54,979 nucleotides of DNA. Origin: an uncultured Clostridia bacterium. GTDB lineage: Bacteria; Bacillota_A; Clostridia; TANB77; CAG-508. The notes under the pieces were generated by a model that ran no database searches, was not told the origin of the DNA, and saw nothing but the letters and a program-made list of their open reading frames with translations. A program made the translations under genes and the position numbers. The stretch spans positions 1 through 54,979 of the forward strand of contig CANQEA010000002.1 in the NCBI GenBank assembly GCA_947594095.1. Direction: 5' to 3'. Of this stretch, positions 25,495-35,450 are shown in pieces; position 1 is the stretch's first letter; each line of letters begins with the position of its first letter.

Positions 25495-27024
25495 TTAAAA
25501 TTGTTTATATATGAATGATGCAGCATCATATCCAGCTCCATAGCACCCAAATATTATAACTCCAAATACTAAAATGTATATAATTCCCCATCTAAATAAT
25601 AAATTTTGCTGAAATAACTTTTCTCTTACATCTCCTTTACGTGCTATTAATTCAACAACAAACAATACAATTAATGATATTATTAAAACACCTACATCTA
25701 GTAGGTCTATTCCTATATTTCCTAGTGCTTCAAAGTTTAATAATACTCCTATATTAAGTGTAAACATACTTTTTATAATATCTATTGCATTAGATATACT
25801 ATTAGCTCTAAAGAAAATCATTGCAAAAGAAAATAATAGGTAGGTTCTTATAACTTGGTATAGTTTATAACTAAACACATCTGTCTTTATTCCTATTTTG
25901 TCATTTATTTTTTTAACAATTGGACCTAATATATCCTCTAAAAAGATGTATATAAATTGCAATATCCCTGAGCCAATAATAAATGTGTATGCTCCTCCAT
26001 GCCATATACCTATTAATGTCCACATAATCAACATTGAAAAATATAAAGGTATTTTCTTTCCTATTTTCTTTCCAAATTTATTCTTACATTTTTTATTTAA
26101 ATTCTGCATAAAATTAGATTTTTGTAGTGGATAAAAAATATAATCCCTAAGCCAAGCACCTAGTGTAATATGCCAATTTCTCCAAAATTCAGTAATAGTT
26201 TTTGAGAAAAATGGTAAATTAAAGTTTTCTGGTAACTTAATTCCTATAATTTCTGATATTCCCATAATAACATCTATTGACCCTGAAAAATTAGTATATA
26301 ATTGAACAGTATAAAGCAATACTGCACATATTGTAAGAATTCCACTGTATGTATCAAGATTAGCATATACTCCATCTACAAAATATCCTATTCTTAGTGA
26401 AATAACTAATATTTTAAATAAACCCCAAAATATTCTAACTAGCCCTTTACACAAATTATCATATTTTAATTTATGTTTTTCAAATAATTGTTTTCCTACA
26501 TCTCCATACCTTATAAAAGGTCCTGAAGTTAGAATAGGAAAATATGACATAAATAAAGCACATTTAAATATGTTTTTTTGAGATTTACAAGTACCTCTAT
26601 ATACATCTATTAAATAACTTATCATTATTAATGAATAATAACTTATACCTAGCAATGAATTTCTATGTACTAATGCAAATTGATAATCTATATTAAATAA
26701 ATTAAATATATGGTTAGCAGTTGTCAAAAATAAATTAGTATATTTTAAATATATTAATTGCCCTAAAATAAGTAATATTCCTAAAATCAGAAACAGTCTA
26801 GCTCTTTTAGTATTCAAATGTTTTTCTATTAATCTTCCGGATATATATGTTGAAAGTAAGACTACTAAAGCTTGTATTATTGTTTCGATACTAAAATTAT
26901 CCCAAAACAAGAAAATAACACTTGTCAATAATAATACTATCCATTGTAATTTTTTTGGAACAATAAAATATATAAACAATGTAATAATACAAAAAACTAA
27001 AAATATTAAAGACATTAATTCCAT
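25495..27024 (-). CDS. MBOAT family O-acyltransferase
   Basis: A 509-residue polytopic membrane protein of the AlgI/DltB type. Visible blocks are SYYSLIMISYLIDVYRG, FPILTSGPFIRYGDV, NLPFFSKTITEFWRNWHITLGAWLRDYIFYPLQKS (the WRNWHITL block), and MWTLIGIWHGGAYTFIIGSG with the catalytic His. It carries an acyl group from a cytosolic donor across the membrane to an extracellular acceptor. Nearby genes supply an acyl carrier protein, an FkbH-like acyl-loading enzyme and two SGNH proteins, so the acyl donor is probably ACP-bound. Confidence 0.92.
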   Translation of the reverse strand: MELMSLIFLVFCIITLFIYFIVPKKLQWIVLLLTSVIFLFWDNFSIETIIQALVVLLSTYISGRLIEKHLNTKRARLFLILGILLILGQLIYLKYTNLFLTTANHIFNLFNIDYQFALVHRNSLLGISYYSLIMISYLIDVYRGTCKSQKNIFKCALFMSYFPILTSGPFIRYGDVGKQLFEKHKLKYDNLCKGLVRIFWGLFKILVISLRIGYFVDGVYANLDTYSGILTICAVLLYTVQLYTNFSGSIDVIMGISEIIGIKLPENFNLPFFSKTITEFWRNWHITLGAWLRDYIFYPLQKSNFMQNLNKKCKNKFGKKIGKKIPLYFSMLIMWTLIGIWHGGAYTFIIGSGILQFIYIFLEDILGPIVKKINDKIGIKTDVFSYKLYQVIRTYLLFSFAMIFFRANSISNAIDIIKSMFTLNIGVLLNFEALGNIGIDLLDVGVLIISLIVLFVVELIARKGDVREKLFQQNLLFRWGIIYILVFGVIIFGCYGAGYDAASFIYKQF

Positions 27025-27028
27025 AATT

Positions 27029-27409
27029 CTATTTCCTTTCTACCAATTCTATTAGTCCTAAATCCCACATTAAGAAAGCGACTTTTTTATTATCAAATAA
27101 AATTGCTTCTTTTGGTTCTCTTACTAAGAAAGCTCCATCTTTTTTTAATTCTTCTATTGATTTATATATATTTTCTACTGAATAACAAGTATGATACAAA
27201 TATTGTCTTTTTTTTAATAAATTCTTTACCACATTTCCACTTATTAATTCTATATTTTCTCCCGTACTTAAAGTAATCATACACAAGTTAGCCTCTTGGT
27301 TAGCATCATACACTATATCACTTATACTGTTTATTTCAAAATATTTTTGTAATTTATTCAAAGTTTCTTTAATATTATTCGTAGCTATGCCAATATGATG
27401 AAATTGCAT
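27029..27409 (-). CDS. VOC (glyoxalase-fold) family protein
   Basis: A 126-residue protein with the metal-binding fold of the vicinal-oxygen-chelate family. It opens FHHIGIATNNIKETLNKLQKYF, has NLCMITLSTGENIELIS in the middle and ends VAFLMWDLGLIELVE. It resembles methylmalonyl-CoA epimerase-type and bleomycin-like members. Placed between the MBOAT and ACP genes, it may act on the ACP-bound group (for example an epimerase), but this is inference from context. Confidence 0.8.
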   Translation of the reverse strand: MQFHHIGIATNNIKETLNKLQKYFEINSISDIVYDANQEANLCMITLSTGENIELISGNVVKNLLKKRQYLYHTCYSVENIYKSIEELKKDGAFLVREPKEAILFDNKKVAFLMWDLGLIELVERK

Positions 27410-27427
27410 TTTTCCTCACTCCTACTA

Positions 27428-27673
27428 TTATTTACCTATTCTCTCACTTATAATATTAACCATATCTCCAACATTTTTCATTGTTGTAACTTCGTTCATA
27501 TTAAATTTCATTCCAAATTCTTGCTCAACTGAAACAATCAAATTAATATGTTCTAGACTATCCCAATCCTCAATATCGTTTGCTGTAGTATTTGCATTTA
27601 CTACAATTTCATCATCATCAAATACATCTCTGAATACATTGTTTAATCTTTCATAAATTTCTTCTTCACTCAT
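27428..27673 (-). CDS. Acyl carrier protein
   Basis: An 81-residue acidic helical protein with the phosphopantetheine site DWDSLEHINLI (Ser39). It starts MSEEEIYERLNNVFRDVFDDDE and ends MVNIISERIGK. It is not next to fatty-acid synthase genes. It follows an FkbH-like gene, so it probably carries the special acyl group used by the MBOAT. Confidence 0.93.
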   Translation of the reverse strand: MSEEEIYERLNNVFRDVFDDDEIVVNANTTANDIEDWDSLEHINLIVSVEQEFGMKFNMNEVTTMKNVGDMVNIISERIGK

Positions 27674-27745
27674 TTTTATCTACCTCTTTCTAAATTTTTT
27701 TATAATTAGATTATATATCTAAAATATTTTATTAACTTTAAGTAA

Positions 27746-29527
27746 TTATTCATTTATTTCTATAACATTATTTTTATTAATATAGCCTTTGCTAATATCA
27801 AGTTTATAAACCTTATTTCCTTGTTCATCACAAGATATTTCTTCAAATCCTTGTAGGTCATAGAAATTATTTACCATTTTATTTTTCATTGTTGGATAAT
27901 AATATCCATATATTGTTTTTATTCCCTTTTCTTTTGCTTTTTCCACTAGCTTATCCATCATAGCAAATTCCATATTTCTTTTTAAAACTCTACAGCTCAT
28001 TATCCATAAGTCAATATGTAATTCGTCTTTATTTTTTATATTTCCTATTACAACAGTTATTACTCCATTGTCTCCAAAAATATCTTCTAATTTACCATAT
28101 AGTTTTATGTAATTATCATCATTGTTTACCACTTCTATATCTGCTAAAGAATACCTCTTTGTTGTTAAATTAAATTGGTTACTTTTATTACTTAATTGTG
28201 ATATTCTCTCTAAGTAAATTGGTTTAAATGATGTTATTTCTGCTTTCATTTTTAGAGAAAGTAAATAATCTTCATAATTATCAAATGTTGACATCATTTG
28301 ACTTCTTTTAGCATTATCTTTATACAATTCATTTTTCTTTAAATCTTCATTTGAAAAATTAGTAACTTCAAAGTATCCATTATGGTCTATTATTTTAATA
28401 TAATTTTCTGGTACATCTATTTCAGGAGTAGCAATTCCATCTATATAATTTTGCACTATCTTTCTTTCTGCCGGATTATCGTCAACAAACACAAAACTGT
28501 CTGCTCCTAAATTCAATTCTTCAGAAATGTCTTTAATGTTTAAATTTTTAGGATTCCAGTTAGCTTTAATTATAATAAAGTCATCTGGTTTTAATGTTCC
28601 TGCAGGGTGGTTTAATCCATTAATTGCATTTTCATATTCATTTTTAGAGTTTATGTTTAAAATAACTCCTAGACTTTTATGTTCTTTTAAATAATTTTGA
28701 AATTCTGAATAAACTTGTCCACTAGGTACTTCTGGCCCAATTGCTAAATTTTCTACTCCATCATCTCCAACTATTCCACCCCATAAAGTATTGTCTAAGT
28801 CTAATACAAATGCTTTTTTATTTTTTCCATAAATTGATTTTATAATATTTGCTATATTAAATGATAAATATGGTATGGCTGGAACCTCCATAGCATATTT
28901 ATACATATGCCAATAAAATTGATTTGCCCACTTGTCTAATCCATAGCAAGATGATATGTAATTTATATCATTAATAAAGAAATTTTTTGTATTATTTGCA
29001 TAATCATAAAATTTTTGATTTAGTCTTGTTATAAAATTAATTTTTCCATGTATGTCACTTGCGTCCTTATTCCCTAATAAACGATAATATGGATGTTCAA
29101 AGTTGTTTTGAATAATAGTACAATTAAATTTAGAAAATAGTTTGTCCCATATTTTTTGAAATTTATTATATTCTGAATTTAACTTGTTTTCTATTGTTTC
29201 GCCATCATCATACATAGTAGGATATTCTATAATATTTCTATTTGTTGTATGAATATATATAATATCTGGATTAAAATTATCTAATTCTTCATTTCCAAAA
29301 ATGGCATCTTCAAAAAATTTATTATATTCTGACTCATAAAAACTTGGTTTTATCCCATAGTTTAACAAAAATATTTCTAGCATATTTTTAATTTCGCTTG
29401 TTGTAGATCCTCCTAATATTGCTATGTTCTTTTCTATAAAATTTTCTTTTTGTAATAATTCTTTTTTTATTTTTCTTTTATTTTTTATTAAGTTGTTTGC
29501 ATCAAATGGATATTCTAATTCTTTCAT
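27746..29527 (-). CDS. FkbH-like HAD-IIIC family acyl-ACP loading enzyme
   Basis: A 593-residue three-part protein: an N-terminal SGNH-like domain (IAILGGSTTSEI), a central HAD domain (AFVLDLDNTLWGGIVGDDG, Asp243 and Asp245; later FVFVDDNPAERK), and a C-terminal GNAT-like region (LWIMSCRVLKRNMEFAMMDKLVEKA). FkbH enzymes dephosphorylate 1,3-bisphosphoglycerate and load the glyceryl group onto an ACP. Its ACP follows directly. The module then suggests a glyceryl, or modified glyceryl, group delivered by the MBOAT to the polysaccharide. The last step is inference. Confidence 0.88.
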   Translation of the reverse strand: MKELEYPFDANNLIKNKRKIKKELLQKENFIEKNIAILGGSTTSEIKNMLEIFLLNYGIKPSFYESEYNKFFEDAIFGNEELDNFNPDIIYIHTTNRNIIEYPTMYDDGETIENKLNSEYNKFQKIWDKLFSKFNCTIIQNNFEHPYYRLLGNKDASDIHGKINFITRLNQKFYDYANNTKNFFINDINYISSCYGLDKWANQFYWHMYKYAMEVPAIPYLSFNIANIIKSIYGKNKKAFVLDLDNTLWGGIVGDDGVENLAIGPEVPSGQVYSEFQNYLKEHKSLGVILNINSKNEYENAINGLNHPAGTLKPDDFIIIKANWNPKNLNIKDISEELNLGADSFVFVDDNPAERKIVQNYIDGIATPEIDVPENYIKIIDHNGYFEVTNFSNEDLKKNELYKDNAKRSQMMSTFDNYEDYLLSLKMKAEITSFKPIYLERISQLSNKSNQFNLTTKRYSLADIEVVNNDDNYIKLYGKLEDIFGDNGVITVVIGNIKNKDELHIDLWIMSCRVLKRNMEFAMMDKLVEKAKEKGIKTIYGYYYPTMKNKMVNNFYDLQGFEEISCDEQGNKVYKLDISKGYINKNNVIEINE

Positions 29528-29540
29528 TTTTCACCTCTAT

Positions 29541-31416
29541 TTATGGTCTTTCTATTATCTCTTGGTAAGTTGGAACTACCTCTTTCATTACCTTTTTAAT
29601 TTCTTCTTTATTTTCATTATTATAATTTTCTAATAATTTATTTAATTCATCTAGTTTTTTATCTATCATATCCATATTAATATTCATTGGTTTTGTAATA
29701 TGAATTTTTTCGTGTTTTGTTTCTGTTAAACCTTCTTCTGACATAAGTATTTCTTCATAAAGTTTTTCTCCTGGGCGTAAACCAGTTATTTTTATTTCAA
29801 TATCCACATTTGGTTCTAACCCTGAAAGTTTAATTAAATTTACTGCCATGTCATAGATTTTCATAGGTTCGCCCATGTCAAGCACGAAAATTTCTCCACC
29901 TTTTGCATATGTCATTGCTTGTAATACAAGAGATACCGCTTCTGGTATAGTCATAAAGAACCTTGTAATATCTTTATGAGTAACAGTAACTGGTCCACCT
30001 TTTGCAATTTGTTTTTTAAATAATGGTATTACTGAGCCATTACTTCCAAGTACGTTTCCAAACCTAACTGCAGCATATTCAGTTTTGCTAACTTTATCTT
30101 TTGCTTGTACTATCATTTCACATAAACGTTTTGTTGCTCCCATAATGTTTGTTGGATTTACAGCTTTATCTGTTGAAATTAATATAAACTTCTTAACATT
30201 AAATTCATCTGCACAATCTACTACGTTTTTTGTTCCAAATACATTATTTTTAATTGCTTCTAATGGGCTTGTTTCCATTAGTGGCACATGTTTATGTGCT
30301 GCTGCATGGAATACTAAATATGGTTTATATGTTTCAAAAATTTCTTGTAGTCTTTTTTTCTCTCTAACACTTGCAACAATTGCACAAATTTCCTTATCTG
30401 GGTAATTGTACTTCAATTCTTGTTCTATATCGTATAAGTTATTTTCGTAAACATCTACTATTACTAGTTTTTCAGGATTGTATTTTATAATTTGTCTACA
30501 TAGTTCAGATCCAATAGAGCCTCCTCCGCCAGTAACTAGAACTACTTTATTATTAATTAGTTTTTCTATATTTTTGTTGTCTAATTCAACAGGGTCTCTT
30601 CCGAAGTAAGTCTTCTATTTCTACATCTCTAAAGCTACTCATTAGGTTTTTATCTTTAATTAGTTGTTCAGTTCCTGGAAGAATCCTAACCTTACATCCC
30701 GTTTCTTGGCATATTTTTAAAATATCTTTTCTGTTTTCAGTATCTATATTAGAAATAGTAAATAATATTATTTCTACTTTGTTTTCTTTACAAATTCTTG
30801 GTATATCATATCTGTCTCCAATAATTTTGCTACCAGCTATTGTATAACTTATTTTATTTACATTGTCATCTATCAGTCCTACTACATGGTACGTATCTCT
30901 CATTGCACTTTTTAGCGTTCCTAAAACTGTTTTTGCTGCACCTCCTGCACCAATAATTAATACATTCTTTTTATTCCCTGAATTTTCTAACTCCAAATGA
31001 TTATAACTTTGTGTTAATAATAATCTTAAAAATACTCTATATCCAATAATACCTACAACTATAAGAAGTGCTGAAATTGCATTTGTTACTGTATTTAAGA
31101 AATAACCTTGAAATATAAATTTCACTACTGTTACTAATCCAAAAGATATAAAACATGCAAAAGCATAAATTAAATAGTCATTACCATTTTCATATCTTGT
31201 TATGTTTTTGTATGTTCTTAAAAGATGTAATATACTTGAATAAACAACTATTGCTAAAATAATTGTATTTATTACTATTTGATTGTACTCTTTGCTTAAT
31301 ATATATGTATTGTTAACTAATATTACTGCTACATAATACGCGATAATTATAACAAAAATGTCTATAAGCCTTAATATGAGATTTCTGTGCTTTTTTATTG
31401 TTTTCTTTATTTTCAC
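29541..31416 (-). CDS. PglF-like UDP-sugar 4,6-dehydratase (CapD family), +1 frameshift at CGG
   Basis: Full product 624 residues, the normal size for PglF/CapD membrane dehydratases. GTG 31414-31416 starts behind GAGGG. Four transmembrane helices are followed by NVLIIGAGGAAKTVLG and RDVEIEDLL. The frame then meets CGG at 30601-30603 where Gly272 is expected. Skipping C 30603 gives RDPVELDNKNIE, VLVTGGGGSIGSELCRQ (NAD-binding), FHAAAHKHVPLME, LISTDKAVNPTNIMGATKR and DMGEPMKIYDMA. Read in zero frame it stops five codons after CGG. It is the first gene of the long polysaccharide transcript and the first enzyme of the bacillosamine-type pathway. Confidence 0.9.
30600..30606 (-). other. +1 frameshift site CTT-CGG-A (pglF-like)
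   Basis: CTT CGG AAG must be read CTT, skip C (30603), GGA AGA GAC. EDLLGRDPVELD is restored. Confidence 0.9.
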
Positions 31417-31477
31417 TATTTTCCCTCTTTTATTGTCAGATTATATGTATTAGTTTTATCATGCGTGCCTATTAATT

Positions 31478-31506
31478 ATTATACTATTTTATGCTTGTTT
31501 TGTCCA
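31478..31506 (-). promoter_or_regulatory. Main promoter of the polysaccharide cluster
   Basis: On the minus strand TGGACA (31501-31506), 17 bases, TATAAT (31478-31483). It lies about 60 bases before the GTG of the pglF-like gene. No other strong promoter is obvious for the genes down to 17,087. Confidence 0.75.
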
Positions 31507-31597
31507 TACATTTTGACAAATTTTGTGGATTTTCAGGTATTTTTTTTGCTTTAATTAAATTTGAGTTTTAAATAAATTTTGAAATTTGTAAAAAATT

Positions 31598-31650
31598 TAC
31601 GGTGTACCATAAATTTTATTATGATTTAATAAAATTTACGATACACCGTA
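31598..31650 (-). terminator. Long imperfect palindrome after uvrA
   Basis: TACGGTGTA (31598-31606) pairs with TACACCGTA (31642-31650). The inner arms TAAATTTTATTA and TAATAAAATTTA also pair. It begins two bases after the uvrA stop and is followed on the minus strand by AAATTTTTTA. Likely the uvrA terminator; a small inverted-repeat element is the alternative. Confidence 0.75.
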
Positions 31651-31652
31651 TT

Positions 31653-34493
31653 TTAATTTTTCTCTAAATATTTCTTTAAGAATCTACCTGTATGGCTTCT
31701 TTCATTTTTACAAACCTGTTCAGGTGTTCCAACAGCCACCACTTCTCCTCCTGCATCTCCGCCTTCTGGGCCTAAATCTATAATATAATCACATGTTTTT
31801 ATTAAATCTAAATTGTGTTCAATAACTATTACAGTATTTCCAGTATCAACAAGCCTTTGTAAAATATCAACTAATCTATGAACATCTGCAATGTGAAGCC
31901 CTGTTGTTGGTTCATCTAAAATATATAAAGTTTTTCCAGTTGCTTTTTTAGAAAGTTCTGTTGCAAGTTTTACTCTTTGTGCTTCTCCCCCTGATAATGT
32001 AGTTGAAGGTTGTCCGAAGCTTAATATAACTCAATCCCACATCATAAAGTGTTTGAATTTTTTGTTTTATTCTTGGAATTTTGTCAAAAAAGGTTAGAGC
32101 TTCTTCTACAGTCATATCTAGTACATCTGCAATTGTTTTTCCTTTATATTTAACTTCTAAAGTTTCTCTATTATATCTTTTTCCTTTACATACTTCACAT
32201 GGTACATATATATCTGGCAAGAAATGCATTTCTATTTTGTGCACTCCATCCCCATTACAGCTCTCGCATCTACCACCTGGTACATTGAAACTAAATCTTC
32301 CTTTTTGATATCCTCTTAGTTTTGCTTCTTCTGTGCTTGCAAAAATATCTCTTATCATATCAAAAACACCTGTATATGTAGCAGGATTTGACCTTGGCGT
32401 TCTACCTATTGGAGATTGGTCTATATTTATTATTTTATCTATTTTTTCTAATCCTTTTACATCTTTACATTTACCTGGTTTTTCATTAGATCTGTTTATT
32501 TTTTGTGCTGCTGTTTTGTATAAAACTTCGTTTACTAATGTTGATTTTCCGAGAACCTGATACCCCAGTTACACAAGTAAATACTCCTAACGGAAAGTCT
32601 ACACTCATATTTTTTAAGTTGTTTTCAGTTGCACCTTCTACTTTTATTACTTTTGTTTTAACATGTTTTCTTCTTGATTTTGGAACTGGAATTTGTTTTC
32701 TTCCACTTAAATATTGTCCTGTTATAGAATTCTCTACTTGTTTTACTTCCTCAGCTGTACCGTTGTGCCATAACTTGTCCACCATGTGTTCCTGCTCCTG
32801 GTCCAATGTCTATAATTTGGTCTGCAGCATACATGGTGTCTTCATCATGTTCTACTACTAAAAGAGTATTGCCTAAATCTCTTAATTTTTTAAGTGTTGC
32901 GAGCAACTTATCATTATCTCTTTGATGAAGCCCTATACTTGGCTCATCTAGAATATACAATACTCCAGTTAAACCAGAACCTATTTGAGTAGCAAGTCTT
33001 ATTCTTTGTGCTTCTCCACCAGATAGTGTTCCTGCACTTCTAGATAATGTTAAATATTCTAATCCTACATCCATTAAAAATTGTAGTCTTTGGTCAATCT
33101 CTTTTAAAATCATTTCTGAAATCATCGCTTGTGTTTTATTTAGTTCTAAAGAACCTAAAAATTCTTTGATTTTATTTATTGACATGTCTGTTAATTCATT
33201 TATATTTTTTCCACCTATTTTAATAGACAAAATCTCTGGTTTTAGTCTTGCTCCATGACATGAGTAACATGGCAATTCACTCATATACATTTCATAGAAA
33301 TCTCTCATTCCTTGTGATTTTGTTTCATTATGACGTCTGTCTAATGTTGGAAGCACACCTTCAAATGGCGCAGTAAATTTTCTTGTTCCTGCATAAGATT
33401 CATATTCAAAATCGATTTTTTCATCACCCGTACCATATAAGATTTTTTCCATAAAACTTCTTGGTAAATCTTTTATTTTTTTGTTTCTTATATCTATTCC
33501 ATAGTGTCTTCCAACGCTTTCAAAGTACATTTTGGCCATTGTGTCTCCTCTTTTCATTGTGCTAGAGCCAAATGCTTTTACTCCGTCATATAATGTCTTA
33601 TTTTTATCTGGAATAATTAAGTCTTCGTCCATTTTCATTAAGTATCCAATTCCAGTACATGTTGGACATGCGCCAAATGGATTGTTAAATGAAAACATTC
33701 TTGGCGTTAGTTCTGGGAAACTAAATCCACATTTAGGACAAGCATAATTACAACTATATAATATAGGCTTATCTCCTACAACATCTATTAAAACTAGATT
33801 CTCTGCATGTTTTAGGGCTACTTCTACTGATTCTGTAAGTCTACTTATAATATCTTCTTTTATTACTAACCTATCAACTACTAATTCTACTTCGTGTTTT
33901 TTCTTACGGTCTAGTGAAATTTCATCTTGTCCTAATTCATAAATTTCTCCATCTATTCTAACTCTTACAAATCCTTCTTTTTGATATTCTTCTAACTGTT
34001 TTGTAAATTCTCCCTTTCTTCCTCTTACAACAGGTGCTAAAACCTGTATTCTCGTTCCTTCTTTTAAGTTCATGATGTTGTCTATTATTTGATCTATACT
34101 TTGTTTTTCAATCTTTGTATGACAGTTTGGACAATATGGTGTTCCAATTCTTGCATATAATAAACGAATGTAATCATATATTTCTGTAACTGTTCCAACT
34201 GTAGAACGTGGATTTTTTGATGTTGTTTTTTGATCAATTGAAATTGCAGGTGAAAGTCCTTCTATGCTTTCTACTTCTGGTTTTTCCATTAACCCCAAAA
34301 ATTGCCTTGCATATGATGATAAACTTTCTACATATCTTCTTTGTCCTTCAGCATATAGAGTATCAAATGCTAGTGAAGATTTTCCTGATCCCGAAAGTCC
34401 TGTTATAACAACTAATTTGTCTCTTGGTATCTCTAAGTTTATGTTTTTTAAATTGTGTTCTTTTGCACCTTTTATAATTATTTTGTCATTCAT
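31653..34493 (-). CDS. uvrA: Excinuclease ABC subunit A with three +1 frameshifts at CGG
   Basis: Full product 945 residues, normal for UvrA, when three Cs are skipped (32762, 32551, 32016). Before the first site: [13 protein letters not shown], Walker [10 protein letters not shown], zinc-finger cysteines, the first signature [15 protein letters not shown] and [10 protein letters not shown]. Site 1 restores GGQVMAQ-Gly578-TAEEV. Site 2 restores the second Walker A GVSGS-Gly648-KSTLV. Site 3 restores YIKL-Gly826[20 protein letters not shown]. UvrA finds DNA lesions for nucleotide excision repair. All ATPase and zinc motifs are intact in the joined protein, arguing against a pseudogene. Three shifts in one essential-looking repair gene would need high frameshift efficiency. 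Confidence 0.93.
32013..32019 (-). other. +1 frameshift site CTT-CGG-A (uvrA, third)
   Basis: CTT CGG ACA must be read CTT, skip C (32016), GGA CAA CCT, giving [13 protein letters not shown] next to the second ABC signature. Confidence 0.92.
32548..32554 (-). other. +1 frameshift site TCT-CGG-A (uvrA, second)
   Basis: TCT CGG AAA must be read TCT, skip C (32551), GGA AAA TCA. The glycine is the one before Lys in the second Walker A motif. Confidence 0.92.
32759..32765 (-). other. +1 frameshift site CAA-CGG-T (uvrA, first)
   Basis: CAA CGG TAC must be read CAA, skip C (32762), GGT ACA GCT. It is the only site where the restored glycine codon is GGT. The zero frame stops two codons after CGG. 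Confidence 0.92.
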
Positions 34494-34564
34494 TTATTTT
34501 CATTCCTTCCTAAACTTTAAAAAATAAAGTCTTGTTTTCACTAAATACATATAGAATATAAATT

Positions 34565-34750
34565 TCAGAAATCTTCTCCCTCTAGTCCATCAACATATTC
34601 TTTTAATTCTTCTAAGGTACATACTCTACCATTTTCAATATCATTTGCACTATCTTTCAGTTTTGCAATAAAAAATAAATCATATATAATATCATATAAA
34701 TTATCATCTTCTATGTTTATTTGATTTAGAGTATTTTTAATAAAGTCCAT
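34565..34750 (-). CDS. Small acidic hypothetical protein
   Basis: A 61-residue acidic protein, MDFIKNTLNQINIEDDNLYDIIYDLFFIAKLKDSAND followed by IENGRVCTLEELKEYVDGLEGE. The second half resembles the C-terminal tail of small antitoxins of the RelB/Phd type (G-x-V-x-T-x-E-E-L). No toxin gene lies next to it. It is preceded by a GGGGG-type site and sits alone between uvrA and rdgB. Function unknown. Confidence 0.6.
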   Translation of the reverse strand: MDFIKNTLNQINIEDDNLYDIIYDLFFIAKLKDSANDIENGRVCTLEELKEYVDGLEGEDF

Positions 34751-34813
34751 TTTTATAACCCCCTTTATATTTCTAATAATATCAGATCATATGTTGACAC
34801 AAAAATGAAATTT

Positions 34814-35407
34814 TTATTTCAAACTTTTTGTGCAAGAAAGAAGCTTTTTATATAATTTTTGAAGAGCTATATTTCTACTACTTATTTTATTTTTTTCTTC
34901 TGCCGACAATTCTGCAATTGTTTTACCATTATCTAACTCCACTACTTTATCAAATGCAAAGCCATTTTCTCCTCTTTGTTCTTCCGCAATATAACCATTT
35001 AGTTCTCCAATATAAACACTTTCGTTTCCATCTTCATCTATATATGCAATTGCAGTTACAACTTTAGCTTTTCTTTTCTCTTTTGGTAAACCTTTTAGTT
35101 TTTCTATATAATAGTCATTTCTATCTTCGTTACTTGCGTTTTCTCCTAAAAATCTTTTAGTTTTAACTCCTGGAAATCCATCTAAATATTCAATGCATAA
35201 ACCTGAATCATCTGCAATACATGCACTTTTTGTAAGCTTATAAATTCCTCTTGCTTTAATAAGGGCATTTCCTTCAAAAGTTTCTGCATTTTCATCTACA
35301 TCTATTTCAATTCCCGCTTCTTCTTGTGAAATAATTTCTACGCCTTTTAAAATTTCTCTTATCTCTTTTAACTTACTTTTATTATTAGTTGCTACAATTA
35401 TTTTCAT
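34814..35407 (-). CDS. rdgB: XTP/dITP diphosphatase
   Basis: A 197-residue cytosolic house-cleaning enzyme that hydrolyses non-canonical purine triphosphates (XTP, dITP). It opens KIIVATNNKSKLKEIREIL, has ETFEGNALIKARGIYKLT, the substrate block IADDSGLCIEYLDGFPGVKTKRFLGE and GENGFAFDKVVEL near the end. This matches the HAM1 family. It lies downstream of fmt in the same direction. No in-frame CGG. Confidence 0.95.
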   Translation of the reverse strand: MKIIVATNNKSKLKEIREILKGVEIISQEEAGIEIDVDENAETFEGNALIKARGIYKLTKSACIADDSGLCIEYLDGFPGVKTKRFLGENASNEDRNDYYIEKLKGLPKEKRKAKVVTAIAYIDEDGNESVYIGELNGYIAEEQRGENGFAFDKVVELDNGKTIAELSAEEKNKISSRNIALQKLYKKLLSCTKSLK

Positions 35408-35450
35408 TTTTCCTCCAGTTTAATGTTTTTGGGGATAGAGTCAAAAAGCA

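Noticed and set aside
31653..34493. uvrA as a decayed pseudogene
   Set aside because: Apart from the three identical-type sites the gene has no stops, indels or lost motifs over 945 codons.
34565..34750. Antitoxin of a type II toxin-antitoxin pair
   Set aside because: Only the C-terminal pattern is suggestive and no toxin gene lies next to it.
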